DNA from: Himantopus leucocephalus
Taxonomy: Eukaryota; Chordata; Aves; Charadriiformes; Recurvirostridae
Direction: 5' to 3'
Assembly (NCBI GenBank): GCA_003993805.1
Contig: RSEF01000001.1
Location: 58,883,177 to 58,947,176, forward strand
Length of the DNA stretch: 64,000 bases
Of this stretch, positions 30,441-45,448 are shown piece after piece (position 1 is the stretch's first letter; each line of letters starts with the position of its first letter). The translations under genes were made by a program, and so were the position numbers. Below the pieces are notes generated by a model. It had not been told where the DNA came from, did not search any database, and worked only from the letters and a program-made list of their open reading frames with translations.

Positions 30441-33400
30441 TTGACGCTTGTTTTCTTGTTCTTGTTCTTACTTGTGATCCCATTTGGCAGAGCTCTCCAC
30501 AGCCAGGGCTCTGCTTTGAGAGTGGTCCAGCGCACAGGACAGCCTGGCACCAGCCTTTTACAGATGCAGTGTTCTCAGACAGCAGGTATGCGAGGACACT
30601 CTCTGCGATAACTAGACCTAACTGCTTTAGTGGCCTGGACCTTAAATCTAGCAAATACAAGGATGGAACAAACTGGACACAGATGCTTGCTGGTTTCTAT
30701 GTTGCTGAGGCCCAGGGGATGTGAGGGCTGCAAAGAAAAAACAGTTACTGCCTGGAAAAGGTTGGGGCTCTTCACATCAGTGGAGGATGCAGATCTGCAC
30801 CAACTCCCTGCAAAACCTCTCCCCTCCCTCAACTTGGATCATTCCTGATGTGTCCCTTCCCTTTTACTACTACGACTGATGAAGGCAGGCAAGGATGACT
30901 TGGACAAGTTTCCACCAGCTGTGAACAAGCTTGCACACAAAATAACCCTCCTTGAGCCATCCATCAAGAGTGGGATGGATCAGAAAACAGATCAGTGGGC
31001 CAAGTACGGGCACAGCACACCCTCCAATCTCTCCTGCCAAACCACAAGCTCTCTGAGCCAGGATCACTTAGAGGTTTGTCACCCTGATATCCTCTTCTGA
31101 AACACCCCAGCTCCTCCGCATCCATCCCTCAAACTCCCCTAGATGGGATTCTGAGCTGCAAAATGTGTCATCTGCTCCTAACTTTGCAGCTGTAAATAAC
31201 CTCACGGTCATGCGGCCCGTGGTTTCAGGTGCCACGCTGTCTCCAAGGTGAGAGGGGCCACCTTGGGGGAAAGCAAATAGGAAAGTATCCCAGGCATGAA
31301 AATGCTGCTGTGGTTCTTGAGACAGGAATTTCTCTCACACCCATCCCCTCCCCTCTATTCCTCCCCACTGCTTGGTGCAGCTGAAACCCAGCAGCAGCAA
31401 CAGCCGGCAAGTTTAGTCACTCCAGCACCTGGGTATCGATTACACCTGCAGGTGGAAACCAAGCAATCAAAAACAAGATGCCACCTTTGCCAGAAGATTC
31501 TCCTCGACTCCCAGTTTGGGCCTGGTGCCAGTCCTCACTCTGTTGCGTTTCAGCATCCCAACTCTTCCCATGACAGTCCGGTGGGCGTTTATTCAGGCAG
31601 AAGCATTTCACTTCACAAGTCTTCAGCCTTCATGGAAGGCAGAGAAATTCCAGAGCTGCTTTCCTGAGCAGCATTGAGCAACCCAACACCACTGACAGCC
31701 AGGACAGGCAGAAAACAACAGCTTCTTTGTGTCTGGGTCAAACCCTCCCATTACTTCTTTCTGCCTGCTGACATTTCCCTAGACGGCAAAAGGATTTTTA
31801 AATTCCAGTGACAAGCTGGCCTTTCTTGTATGAACAACTCGGCTTTACAAATAGCACATGGTACCCAGCAAGGCACCGGCTGAGCAGCAGCCTGCCTTCA
31901 GAGACTGCTCTCCTGGGAGAAGAAACCCCCACGGATCTCCTGTGACTCAGTGCCTCTCAGCTCAATGGATCTCTCCAGGCATTTTGGGAGGGGGACAGTG
32001 CATACTCAGTGACCTGCGCGGGGGAGCAGCATCAGCTGCTGCTGGGACAAACTCAGCTGCCAGCCAGCATGAGGAGTGGGGCAACCAGCAGCTGCCGCTT
32101 GTGTGAGTATTGGGTGGGATTGATTTCCAGCAAAGAGAAAGGCTGGGAATTCGTGTCTCCAACGCACCCACATACCCTGCTCCCCCATAAGGGAACAGCA
32201 GAGACAGCAGTAAAACCCCTCAAGACTTTGCAGCTTCCTTTTTCATTGCTGTTTCTGCCCTGCTTTCACTCTGCAATCACTCATTTTGGTAGTTGTGACA
32301 TGCAGAGGTCTCTGTTAATGTTCAGAGTTCCATGATGCCCACTCTTTGGCCCATGGTATGGATATCACATCTACGTTGAGCCATGAAGGTGACAGCACTG
32401 AACTGCAACAAGCGAATGGGAGGCAGGACAAGGAACCTCCATAAGCAGCAGTGCAGCCCACAAGCATCCTCTGCCTGATCAGAGCTGGTCTGCCTGACCG
32501 CACTGCTGCTTCTGAGTCATACAGAGCCCACCCTTGCCATGAAACACAGAGAGATCAAAGGAGATCAGTACCTCCCTTCCCCTCCACCCTGACCAGTTTT
32601 CTTACAGACAAAAGGACTCTGCAGACAGCCAGATGGAGCTGCCGGTGGTGCCTGTGGGGAATAGCTGCTCTGCAAGTGGTCCATGATGCAGAATGGCCTC
32701 CTTCCCTATCACCTGTGGAAAACACCACGAGTTTAAGGACTAAAACCAGCTATAAGGTACTTGAGTTACATCTTGAGTACTACACGGGGGTTCCTAACAC
32801 GTGGCTTCCTGCCTCTTTAGCCACAAAAATAGAAATGGGATGTCAGAGTGGCCTGTCACTTTGCTCACTCCAAACATGCACAGCAGCACTGTGAAGAGGA
32901 TCAGACCCTGCACTCAGAAGGTTTTTGCCCTGTTCTTCTGGAAGTGATGAAGATTATGGTGCCCCTTGCTCCTCTGTGTTTCACCCTGACCCAGCACACT
33001 CATCATTTATACCAAACCTGGACACTGCAGAGCTGTTGTTGCAGATTATTCAGCCTGCGCCTCACTTTGCTCAGTTTCACCTTCTTGTCCAATTTGGACT
33101 AGTAAATGCACCCATGATCTGGCGTGTCACAGGAGATGTAACATTTGCTCTCAGCAAGGCAGTACCTACTGCTTTGGGGTTACCCTTAAGCTTCAGTCCA
33201 AGGTTCAAAAATACTCTCAAAAAACCACATCTTCCTAAGGATTCCTTCAGTCCACCTCCAAGAGTCCTTATTCCTCACCTGGGAGCACTCTTTGCCAGTC
33301 TGCCATGTACTTTGCTTCAATTCATTCATTCTTATTTTTTGTGGGGTTCATCATATATCTTACAGGGATGGCTGTGCTCAGAAATACCTATTGAATTCAA

Positions 33401-33899
33401 GCAATCATTTTGCGCCATTGAGATATTTTGCTGATTTTTGTTCCACGGTCACAAAGCATCACCCTTCATTAAGCACACTTGAAGTCAAAAAGCCCAGGCT
33501 TTTAATTCTGCATGATATCTAATTACCCTTAGAGCCAGGCAATGTGGTGAATGCTCCTTTTCTTCTTCCCCTTGTCTAGTTCATGCCTTCCCCCACGCTC
33601 CCAGCATGGAGCTGCACAGGGGCATGATCATTCTGACTTTGACTAGTACGAAGGTACCACGGACCAGTCAGGCAATTCCTGGGTCCCACAGACAGCACTG
33701 CTGGGTCTACACTAGAGCGATCCCCTGCCATAGGATTTGAGGCAAATCTTCTCAGCAATGACAACCTTCAGCTTTCGCTGTCGTTACCACTGATAGAGAC
33801 TCTCTGAGGGTGAAGTAGGGCTCTGAAATTTGTGGATGCGAGAGGGACATCAGCATCTGAAGAGCTCTAAATGACATTGGCTGCCTTCTCCCCTGCTAA

Positions 33900-34100
33900 G
33901 TGCTATATCACGTTGCAAGCTCTTCTCCAGCTCTGTCTGCTGTCCCTGTTAAGTTGCTTCCAGCTTTATTTCTTTTGCAAGTTCCAAAGGCTCCCGCCCT
34001 CTGGATAGCTAAGTTTGGGTTTATTTTCCCCCAGATAATAGGTTTGCATTTTTCCAGTTTGAATCTTGTGTTATTATTTCCTGCCCATATCCTGCCTCAA
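33900..34100 (-). mobile_element. Possible CR1 LINE remnant
   Basis: GGTTTGCATTTTTCCAGTTTGAATCTTGTG followed by TTATTATTTCCTGCCCATATCC resembles an antisense CR1 block. The rest does not match anything I recognise. It is weaker than the other CR1 calls. Confidence 0.38.
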
Positions 34101-37100
34101 ACACAAGGGAGCCACGGAAGTGGTGACTGTACATTACAAAAGGAGAAGGAATGGAGTCATGAAAATTTTTGTGTTTGTGAATGCATAAGGCACAGAAAGG
34201 GAGCCCATGTGTACAAGGGGAAGCAAAGTGTAATTTATGTTCCCTCTCAAAAGACCAGTCGGCAGCTGGCAAGAAGCAGGGGAGCAGGTAGCAAGGAAGG
34301 AGTGAGAGTGTCTGTGCTGGGGTGAGAGGTTTTCCCCCTCACAAACGTTCTCTTTACCACCAGCTTCTTGACATGGTGGCACTGATTCAATCCCTGATTC
34401 AAAATCAGAAAGACTGCCGTGAAGTCGTTGTGAGTTGTTCCAGTTCTGCGCTGCTGCAAATAAACTCAGAAGCTGGCCCATAGCGTGACACGTATGGATG
34501 TTTCCTCTTTCAGAAGGGAACCATGCCTCTGCAGTCACAGGAATCGTTTCCCTCTTTGTCAGGGAATGAAGCAAACCTAGCGATCCTCCCCTCCCTTCTG
34601 CCATGCAACAGCAATGGGAGGACTTCCCAGCCTCCTGCCAGCCCTCTGCACTTTGCTCAGAGACTTGGAGCTCAGAGGTTCTTTCCTTATTGGCTGCATC
34701 ACCGGTGGCGCTCAGCCCTCTCTGCCCTGCCCTGCCCCTGTCAATGCCCAACCTGTCTTTCCATCTCTGCTACACTTCCCTGTTTTCCTTCTCCTCCCTC
34801 CTCACCATGCACTGAGCCTGGTGCTTTTCTGGTCCCACCAACCCTTCCCCTCACTGGGAGACCCATACAGGTACCTCTGCCCTCTCTAGCAAGCCTTCCC
34901 TGGGCTTTTCTTTCCGTTTAGCTGTGCTTGGTTTGTTCATATGCCAGGTCCCTTGCAGCCTCTCCCATTTACCTTCCTAGGCTAGCACTGGCCCTTCCTG
35001 CATACCTGTAGAGCCTCTGACACTACAATGTTACTTAAATAAATGCATCCCGAGGTTAAAAAAAGCAAGATATTGCAGAGAGTGAGCGGCAAGTACAGTT
35101 AGCCTTCATGCACCCTCCAAGAGCTTATCTCTGGCTGCAGAGGGAGACTCCTACAGCTTTCTCAGGACACCAACATCTATTCTAAGAAGAAGGTCCACCG
35201 AACCTTGAGTAGAGCTGACACCTGCAAACAGCCCTTGGGAGCAGCAGGTAAATACAAAGATGTCCCATTATCAAACCTCAGCTGCAGCACAAATGGCACT
35301 TGCCCTCGCCTTGGCCTCTTAGCTGAGTTCCGTTTCTACAGCCAGTGACACAGTTGCAGTCCAGGACGGTCATGCAGGTAATTCCCTTTGTCAGCACTGA
35401 ATGAAAGGAGAACAATAAGGCACTGTCAACTCATGTCATTTCTTGGTGCTTGCAGGATTTTTTTTTTCTCCACTAACATGGCAAAACCTGTCGGTGAAGC
35501 AATCAGTAGCATGTACTGCGCAACACAGCAGCCACAGAAGGCAGAGGTAGAAATGAGCCGGGAGCAGGAGAAGGCAATAAAGAAAACCTCCTTGGCTGAC
35601 GGAATGGATGAGAGAGACCTTCATGTGCAGGTGGAAAATACCACCAGCCACTACCTCTTTGATGTGGAATGGGAGAGGTTCTTGGGGAAAGTGACAGCTC
35701 AGATAGGTTTGCCAGGGCAGAAGTACCATTTGCACTGTACAAGCAAAAGTCTTCAGTTGGGCTGTTTCCCATGGAAAAAAGCAAGATATTGAGGTAGAGG
35801 TTAAAGTAAGAGAGAATGAGATGGGCTTCATCTCGCTGATGATCATCAAAATGAGTGCAGTTCCCCCACTCTCATAAAAGCAGGGGAAGACCTCATTTCA
35901 GACGGTGCTCATCTCACCGCACCTTCTTTTGCTTCAGAGCATGGAAGAAAGTTATGTTTTGCCAGGTTCAGGTCTCTATTCCCAGCACCAGCCAGATCAT
36001 GCTGCCTCCTCCAGGTGTTCAGAACCTCAGCCTGAGGATCACATTCAGCCCACCCAGCAGTGCCTGGGAAGGCAAGGTACTTCTGGGCTAACTGGCCTGC
36101 TGAGAACTAGTCCCAGCCCCTCAGCCAGTTACGAATAGATTGCCATTTACCCAGTCTGGCAGAATCTCCAAATCTGCTGCTGAAACCATAACGTGAATGT
36201 CAGTACTCTAAGACAGAAGGAGATGCCAGTCCACCCACCGCACAGAGGAATCATAATCCATCCTTATCTCCCTTTCCAACATAAGAATGAAGTGTATGTT
36301 CCTTTTCACATGGTAGGACAAAACTAAATTCTATTCACTATGCAAATTATGGTAGGAATGGTCTCCTTATCTCATTCCCATATTCATTTTGTATTCCTGT
36401 TAAGAAAAAGGGAATGTTTTGGGGCTTCCCTGATGAGGTAAGTGGGATGCAGGAAATGCATTCTTGCATAGACCCCACTCATAATGCTCAAGTCCTGGAG
36501 GCAACTATTGAAATTCTTGCGTGTTAAGGCTTTGCGACAAACCGTTCCTACACAAATACTATAAATCCAGGGTATTTTCAACTCTGTACCTACCACCCAC
36601 TTTCAAAAGGTCAGTCGGTTTGACAGTCCTAAGTTTTTTTGGAAAAATCAGATGTAGATGTTTCTCATGCAGTTTTCCAGGGTACTCGGGCCAGAGATCA
36701 TCCCTGCTACAAAAAAAAAAAAAAGAATCAAACAAAATCCAGACTGTGCACAAGAAGAGTTACATCTGTTCTGTGTTGACTACAATCTACTCCTTTCTTC
36801 TACCACTGAGCTTGTAAAGTCAGCTTCCCTAAGTACTGGAAGTCTAGTGGTCCTTGGGGGGACAGGAACGTGACAAGACACATTAAAGAAATGACCAAAA
36901 CCATAAAGGTGTGACTTCCAATATCCGCTTCCTGAGAACTGAGTGAAGCTATAAATAAGGGAACCATCGCCTTTTCTTCTCCAGTGGATGAATGCTCCCA
37001 TTTGAAGCCCTGCAGGGTCATGCGTGACAAATGCAGTTTATCATATGGCTCTGATACGTATCATATGTCTCTGCAAATTACTGTATCACATGGATAACCC

Positions 37101-40100
37101 CAGGATACACACACAAACACTTCAGTTACACCACTACAGAGCAGTATGAAACTTGTTGGTTTCTGTTTTTTTAAACCCACACATTAGCTCAGGCTCAACC
37201 CCGCCTTCTCCGTGTCATGACAAGTGGAGAAGTAGAAAACAGCATGGAGCATATCGCTTCCACTTGTCCTGCAACCAGCCAGCAGGATGTTGCACAGAGT
37301 AAATAGCCTATAGAAGAGAGAGGAAAGGGTTTGAATAGATTTAGGTGGAAAGGCATGCTGTTTAGACTGGGGGGCTTAATATGCGATGTATGTTTGCAGA
37401 GAGTTATCCAGAAAAGCATACCCAAATAACATGTGTTGAATTTGTACTTGAAAGCATCCCAGAGAGCATGGGAACTCAGCTGCAGACCTCTCCCAGGCAT
37501 AGATTCTGGCATCTGAAGAAAGTGCAGGAAGCCCATGGCCTATTTCCCCTGGCACCCCCCTCTCTAGAAACGATCCGTTCTGGATGCTTCCAGCTGAGCC
37601 TGACCGTGCCTCCCCCACCCCTAACTCCAGACTTCGTCTCCCACTCCTCATCACCTATTCCTCCTTTGATCCGGGTTTGCGAAAGCTTAATATTTGTCTT
37701 ATCTAATGTCACTGCAGATGCTCATCTCGTTACGCCAAGGACTACTGTTCACACACAGCAGTGATGTTTGCAAATGTGTGGGGCATGGCAAAACAAGCAG
37801 ACATACAGCAGCTGCAAGCTGCTCGTTTGAGAAGAGCTTCAGCAAAGGCATGGAACACATGGGAAAGTTTCACCCTCTCATTGCCCGTGGAAATGCCAAT
37901 CCAGATTCCCACATCTTAAATTCTCACGGCTTTGACCTGACCACCTCCTATTAGTCGGCTGTAGGCATTCAGAAAAGCCTGCGAAATGAGTGAGGTTAGG
38001 TCAAGGGACACCATGGATTATGGCGCGGGGATCTTAGGCAATTCAAACTTAGTGTGTCAAACCGGCAGCATGCTTCAGACTTTTGATCCATGGTGAGACT
38101 TTTCACGTCACAGGTTTTCTACTGCAACCTGCCTTGTGAAAACCACACACCCTAAAGACAGATGTTGCCAGAGGCACGCAGAAAACCCAGCCTCTTCTGT
38201 AGATGGGTGGATAGGGCTGGTTCTTCGTCACACACGTATAAAGGCTTATTGAGCTAAAGCTTCATCCACAGACAAGCAGCTACACGGAAAACACAGCAAA
38301 TATTATAAACTTGAAACGTTCTCCCTACCTCAACCTATTATTAAGGTTACTTCTACTCTGCCTCCCTGTCCAGATGCAAGGTGGAAATATCCCAAAGAGC
38401 TACCAATCTGCTCGGTGGAAGCTGAGCTCTCCCCTGACCTCATCGTACCCGGACATTAGGGGGGTACCCTCACTTGCTTAAACCATCATCTTGCCCACAT
38501 GCAGTATTGCTCCCAAACAGGAGCAGCTACCCTCACCCTTCTTCGCTTGACACTTGCTGTTACCCCCCCTCCCACCCAGCCTGACAGGTATAGCAACAGG
38601 GATGAAGCCAATTGCTGGCAGGGTACCAGTGCTCCTCCAGGGCCACAGTCACAGCCTATGTGGCCTGTCCGGTTACTTTTCTTTACTGTGCTGGCTAGGC
38701 ACCAATATTTCCAGATGGAGAGCAGGGAAGCAACGCTGCTGTGGGCAAGCTGATGCTGATGCTGCAGAACCCTGCAGCTTCCCTACAAAGCATCTGATGT
38801 TGGCCATCGCCTGACACGGCCTCCCAGGCTAGAGAGCAATTCGTACAAAATGATCTTGCTCTCCCTGAACAAACCATGCTTTGCCAGTCACGGGTCACTT
38901 CATACTCAACTTCTTAGGGAGCTCCACAGTCGTTGCCCCGTGTGAGTGTGTTTTACATGCAGCTGTTTTGACTGGTCTCAGATGAGCGATTCTGCGAGTG
39001 GGCGGGCAGCTGCCCTCTGGCAGTGACTTGTGAACAGGTCTGGGGCAGAGAATGCTCCACCACAGCTGGACTGTGGTCCACAGAATCTGCTTTAGGACCG
39101 TGCCCTCCAGTATTTTGGGTGGTGCTGACCGTCCTTCACTCCAATAAACTCTGCTGGCGGAACAGGGAAGGGCAAATGGACAGTACAGCTCAATACAAAT
39201 GCCAGCTCCTTCTGCAGGGTTAGCAAAATTATTTTCCTTTCCCTGGATGTCATATTCATGTACATCACCAAGAAGCACCTTCTCACCCATAGGTATTAAA
39301 CACAGTTAGGCTTATTCTATCCTCAGGGAACAAAAATCTGTCTTTATTTTCCATCAGTTGCGAAATTCCCATGGGATTGTTTGGGCATGATGTCTTTGCC
39401 CACCGTATGTGTCATCTTTGCTGCTGTTTTATCCATAGCTCTGTTTTTAAGCAGGTTGCTATAGTCTAAAATTAGACCAGGCACATATCAATAACACCAG
39501 AGAGAAGGAAAAATCTGAAAAACAGCAAGGTCTTTTAATCTGTGTAGACTTAAAAGAGCATCAGCTTTGCCTTTCAAAGAAACGCAATCCAGAGTCCCCC
39601 TCGTAACAGTGGGGAAAAGCCTTTGCCAGGTATTTTATAGGTATCTGCTTATCTCTTTCTGGGCCTCTGCAAAGGCAGGCTTGATTCCTTGCAGTAGCAG
39701 ATCACCAACTCTGTCATGATATGGATCACATTTTAACCCAGATGCTTTCTGACAAACTTCTTCCTCCTTCACCCACATCTCAAGCACATCCCTGCTCAAG
39801 CTTGCCTGCAGCACGCACGAGACAATTACACCAGTCAATTCTCTGCAAATGTAAAGGATCTATTTTTAGAGGTCTTTAAGATGACAAGAAATGCTGACCT
39901 CAGAAAACTGTGAATCACAAACTCCTTATTTCATCTTCCTTGCCTGCTCTCTCTCCGTGGAAGCAAACCACCACCATCTGGCCAACTTGCTCCGAAGTCA
40001 CCACCAGGCCAGAGCTGCATTTTGAGCATCTCTGCTCCTTGGTATATTCCCAAAAGTCTTGTCCATGCCGACCCCACAGGTCCTATTTTCATTCCCCCGC

Positions 40101-42522
40101 ACTGCCAACCTCGACGGCTTCTCTCTGTGCAGTACGGGAGGGGATGCGGTGACTCACCCAGCCTCACGATGCCCCCTGCCAACCGGCTGTTTGTTTGTTT
40201 GAGTGGTTGTATTGTTGAAGTCCCGTTGCCACATTTGTAACTATAATATTTTTTTTTTATGACAACCAGAAGTTCAGTTTTATAAACAGATGCTGTTGTG
40301 GGCCTCTATTACTCAGCTGGATCAGCGTCAGTCGTTTTTCCAGGCTGTGGTCTCTGTACAGCACACTGAGTCAGACACAGCCCTGCACAGATTTCTTTGA
40401 ATCGCTGGTTTCCTCCCAGCGACTCTTGACTCCCTGCCAACAAAGCAGGGCGTAGCTCATTAAATTTTTTTTTTTTTTCCAACCCCTTCTCCCTCTCTTT
40501 AAAGGCAGACTGATTCATAGTAACTCCTTTAAAACAGAGTCGAAAGACACCACCCTCCCACACCACCGGAGGAAACTTAAACCACCACCAGGTCACTCCC
40601 CTTCACTACTGCCCCGCGCTCCAGGACATCGGCGCTGCAGCCCAGCACTCTCCTGCTCCCACAGGTGCCAGGACCAGCCCCAGCCCACACGGTAAGAGCT
40701 GCTCTCGAAAATCCTCAGCGACTTTTCTCCTTCGCTGGTGGCTGCTCCCCTCGCCCAGCAGCTCCAGCCTGCTTTTCTCCTCTGCCCCTCCACTTCTCTT
40801 CAACTTGGCACGCGATCTGGCTACGGGACGCATCTTAACCTTCCAGCTTTTGCTTTGAAATCCAGCTGCGTTACTGGGCAAAGTGAGGCTGCAAGGCTGC
40901 AACCGTGGAGCGCTGGCAGCAGCGATGTTATTCTCGCCTGCGGGGCATGTGCAGCCAGGGTGCAGGCATGGCGCACCCAACCTGCGCCAGCCCTGGCACA
41001 GGAGCTGCCCCGCGCTGTCGGAGCAGCGTTGTTTACGAACGTGGGAAAACGCCTGCTTGAAATTAGGGCTGTGGGTTCGGCGTTTCTGGCTCCCGCTCGC
41101 ATCTTTCTGCCTGTCTCTCTCCCCTCCATCCATAGATTGCCAAGCTTTAATTTAAAACAAGAATGATCATTCCAAGTGAAGTCTGAGGGCCCCCAAAAGG
41201 TGCAGGCTGTGGGGTACAATGGGGAGGAGCTCTCTTTTTCTGTTGGGGTGCCGGCTCCCGAGGCTGAAGCCAAGCCCCAGTTCTTAAGCAAAGCCACGCG
41301 CTGGGTAGAAGTGCACGCTGCGCCTTCCTTAGCAGCACAGATCCTGGAGTGGGGAGCACTGAGAGGCGAAGTGAGGGAGCGGGTGGAATCGCTAAGAGCA
41401 CCGCAGGCTGCATGGTGGGGTGTGGTGGGGGGGAGGCGCTGATGGGAAGTGTAGGATTGCAGAGACTGGCAATTTTCCCTATTCACCTGCCTTTTTCCAC
41501 GCAACCTCCCCCTCCTTCCCTCTCTCCCTCCCCTTCCTCACCAGTTCTCGCACTTCGTGTGTCTGCTGTGGTTTGTATCCTGCGGTCAAATCCTTGAACT
41601 ATTTTTGAGGTCTGAGAAAGGGAGAGCAGCAAAGCCAGTTTGTTGGCACCAGGCTTCCGTTCCTGCTGCAGGAACCCAGCACGTCCCTGCACAGTTTCGT
41701 GGGTCTGAAAGAGACTGAGAGACTGAAACAGTATTTAGCCCAGTCCTCCTGGGAATGGCCAGGGCTTAGGCTGGTGCTGCGGACAGTCACCATACAAATG
41801 GCCAAGACGCTGGGCTGACCTTAACCTTGTGGCAGAAGGATGGATTTTGTGAATTCCGAGGTCCCCTCTGGCCCTCTTGCTTGCAGTCACGCAGGGGTAC
41901 CTCCTGCTTGGGAAATAGATGTGTTTGGGTGGTAGGGAAGCTCACTGAGGCAGCAAGTTTTTTCAGGGCAGTCTGGGTAGAAAGTCTTTTTCGGAAGTTG
42001 TCATTTACCACAATTAACAATGAAATTGGTTTGCAAAAAAAAAAAAAAAAAGTAATGCTGTGACCACAGAGCAACTTTCACTCAAAAGCTTTGAATTCCT
42101 CAAGGCACCTCTGAGAGCAGCTTTGCCCAGGAACTGCCCACTTGACATTCCTGGATGGAGTGGGATTCTTTCCTGAGCAAACTCACAGGAGGGAGCTGGG
42201 CATGAGGGGTGTGAAAACTTGGAGCCCATTAGCTACTGTTCCTGTGATAACCGGGGGGTTAAGTCGGCTGAATGCCTCCACCCAGCCCACCTCACACAGC
42301 TGCCAAACCTGAGGACTGTCTGCACTGAGGGACTGCAGGCTTAAAAACAGCTTATTTCTATTTGCTCCCTTGAGGATCGGCATAGGAACAGGATAAAAAT
42401 GAGGTCTCTTACCATCACTAACACTGCAGTGCCTGGAAGCGCACCCTGAAATGCAGCGTCTTCATGCGAAGCACTGCACGCCCACCTAAGGAGTTCCTCC
42501 CAGCAGGCTCCCGCGGCGGAAG

Positions 42523-42555
<33 letters not shown>

Positions 42556-42557
42556 AN
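42523..42557. repeat. Poly(C) tract ending in N
   Basis: About 33 cytosines are followed by A and an N at 42557. It is the counterpart of a G-quadruplex former on the minus strand and is likely mis-sized in the assembly. The left flank CCCGCGGCGGAAG is CpG-bearing. Confidence 0.9.
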
Positions 42558-45385
42558 GACTAACCATTCAAACACGTGGCACACAGTCTGAGCCATTCAT
42601 CCAGGCTACTCTCATGTGAGAGCTGGGCATCTCCACCAGGCACGTGCCATCCCGAGGTAGACATCTGAGAGAGACGGAGCTGAGCCACACCCAAGGACAC
42701 ATAAATTGAGGAGGGACTTGGGATCTTGTGGAGAAACACCCTGTTTTGCAGCGGGTGCCTCAGAGCTGCAGGGTTGCTAGTGCTCCCCCCGTACCTTGCT
42801 GAGGACAGAGAGCCCTGGGCTTGGAAAACCGGCCCTGCTGGCCTAGCCGGTGGTCTTTGAATTTTGCAGTGTGCGAGCAATGCAAGTGCATGCAGGAATT
42901 ACTGTTTAGTGGCCTGGGGTGGAGCAGAGATTGTATTTTGAAACAGTTCTGGGAGATCTGCTGATAATAGCCAGCGGCTTTTTTTTTGGTAAAAGACTCA
43001 CCTCAGGGCCTTGTTTATAAAGAGACTGGAGAGGTTTGCTCCAACCATGAATCCTTCCTTCTCTTCCACCCCCTCCCTTCATCCCTTGAGGGGTGGTGGG
43101 GTACAGCCTGCTTCCTCAGCCCTGCCCGCTCCCACAGGGCTTCATGTGCCCCATCAACCCCACGCGGCAGCCGTGACACCCCTTCCACAGCACCTTTCTA
43201 CTTGCTCACCCCTCCAGTTCCCTTTGGCTGCTGCATGGGTGCTCCCCACTGGGCGCTACACCCGATGGCAAGAGGGGAGGCACCTGATGCCGAGCTGGGA
43301 TTTGCCCTCAGATACTCAAGTGCCCCATGGCAAGAAAAGTGCCACAAGGCAAGAAATAGCACTGCTAGACCCCTTCGATCTCAATGGGCTCCTGTGCCTG
43401 TACCCTTCAATAGGGATGTGACAACGCTGTCACCCAACACAACACAGGGCAGGCTGCAGGGTGTGGCACTCCCAATTGTTTTCCTTCCTCCTGAAAAAAA
43501 AAGTAATGGAAAAGGACTAAAAGATGAGATTTCTTTACCCTTCCTTTAAGAGTCGCAGGGAGAAGTAAGAGACCCAGAGGTGGTCTTTTACACCTCCAAA
43601 AGGGAGGGCAAGAAAGGGGTTTTCCTATGTCCCCATTTGAATATGGATGATTAACACGTTGTGGGTCTTTCCTGCTGAGGCAAAGCAGCGTGCACAGAAA
43701 AGGAGGCTCTTCCCTGTGGCCTTGCTCTTTTGACAGCCCTTGCCAGGACTTGCCAGGACTGATACCTAACTGGTAGCCACAGTGCTGTAATACTGGTCCT
43801 GAATAAACGTGCTGAAGCACCAGCTCAAATGTGCTATACAGATCCTTTATTGGAGCCAGTCCACAGTCAGTCATCCCACGGTACGTTACAGGGTCCGGCA
43901 GCAGTTCCCCATATCACCTGCCCACAGGGAAATTTAGAGGGCATCCTTTCTTAAACTGCTTTCTGCTGTTACACGGCAGGGAGGGCAGCAAAGCAGCACA
44001 TCTGGGGGCTGCAATCTGGAGCAGGATTTCTTCAAACCCCGCTGGGGGAGTTTTGGAAAGTACCTCCCGAGTTAGAACAGCTGGACAAGGAACAAAGGAA
44101 ATTCTGGCCAAATTTGCAGCTCCACACACCCTCCACACACCCTCCTCCTCCTGAGCTGTTTGCAGCCGGGCAGAGAGTACATGGAAGCTGCTCTCTGATA
44201 AGACCAAACGTAGCCCATGCCTTGTCATGGTAGGGAGGGACAGGTTAGGACAACTCAGCTCCAGAACCCACGTTCCCCAAGGGTTCGCCAAGCTCATAAT
44301 TAAGATCTGTCCCCTTTCCCCTATGAAAACCAGTCTGTACTGCAGGGTACCCGCGATGAGAGCCCAAGGACAGGTCCTGGGCTAGGTCATCCCCAGCCAC
44401 GCAGAGAAACGCAATGAACTATGAGCACTGGAGTGGCTGACGGCAGGTGAGCGGTGACTCATGCCAAAGGCAATGTGGGGCCACCTGGCAATAGATTGGA
44501 TTAGAGGAAATCCAGGGCGAGGGCCTTTGCTGTCCTTTTGCCCTCACAGGGCAGAGTCTCCTCAGGGAGGGCAGTTGTGAAAGCAGCTGCCACGACTGGG
44601 TCCAGCATCCACATTCTTCTCATTCCTGAGAGACATCTCCCCTACAGGCCCAAGGAGGCCTTTGGAAAGGACAGTGAAAGCCATGGTAGCAAGAGGGGAG
44701 AGCTGCAAAATGCTCAGAGCTGGCAGCAGGCTGCTCAGGGGCTTGCTGAAGACCAGGTCCAGGAACGTGGACCACTGCTGAAGGAAAGCTGGGGTCTGAG
44801 ACTGGCATAGCTGCTGGTTGTGCCAGCCGAGCCAACCTGCCTGCTAGCTGGCCTCCAGTGGCTGCAGCCCGGCCACCGTGGTGTGCCCCTGATGCCTCAT
44901 TGGAAAGCCATTTCTGCATATAACATGAGCTAGAATGATTTTTATACCGTTCTGCTAGCCCATACTAACCACAGGTCTAAGAAACCCTCTTGAACCCAAA
45001 TGGGGCTTTTTACCTCACAACCACCTTCACCCCACCCTGCACAGAGCACCGACCAACTCCAGGCTGCACAGCATCCTCTTGCTTCTCCTTTATACTCGCT
45101 CTTCTGCTACCCCCCATCCATCACTCAGGCGCTGTGGGTTGAAAGAAGGAGCTATCACACAATTTTGCAATTTAATCCTGCACAGTCTTTTCCAAGCTGG
45201 CTTGCAGGAGCAAGGGCACCCTGGAGGCAAACTGACCCAAAAGTCACTGACTCTTTAGATGCCTAAGTCACATTGACCTCAGTGTCTCATAAGCTGTACT
45301 GGCATGTTCAGAGGTTTTGCAGTCTTGAGAGAGAGGGATGCTACTTGATAATGAGGCACTTCTTTTTCAGAGTTACCCTCCCCTG

Positions 45386-45448
45386 AAAAAAAAAAAAAAA
45401 AAAAANNNNNNNNNNNNNNNNNNNNNNNNNAAAAAAAAAAAAAAAAAA
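45386..45448. other. Assembly gap inside a poly(A) tract
   Basis: Twenty adenines, then 25 Ns (45406-45430), then 18 adenines. The identical flanks mean that the gap is an unresolved homopolymer or that unknown sequence has been lost there. No feature spanning it can be trusted. Confidence 0.98.

Noticed and set aside
34134..34751. 205-codon open frame on the minus strand
   Set aside because: No recognisable domain, overlaps a plus-strand frame, and part of it crosses a possible CR1 remnant.
40821..41504. 227-codon open frame on the minus strand
   Set aside because: It overlaps several other open frames on both strands in a GC-richer block. The residue string looks random, with no domain, signal peptide or splice support.
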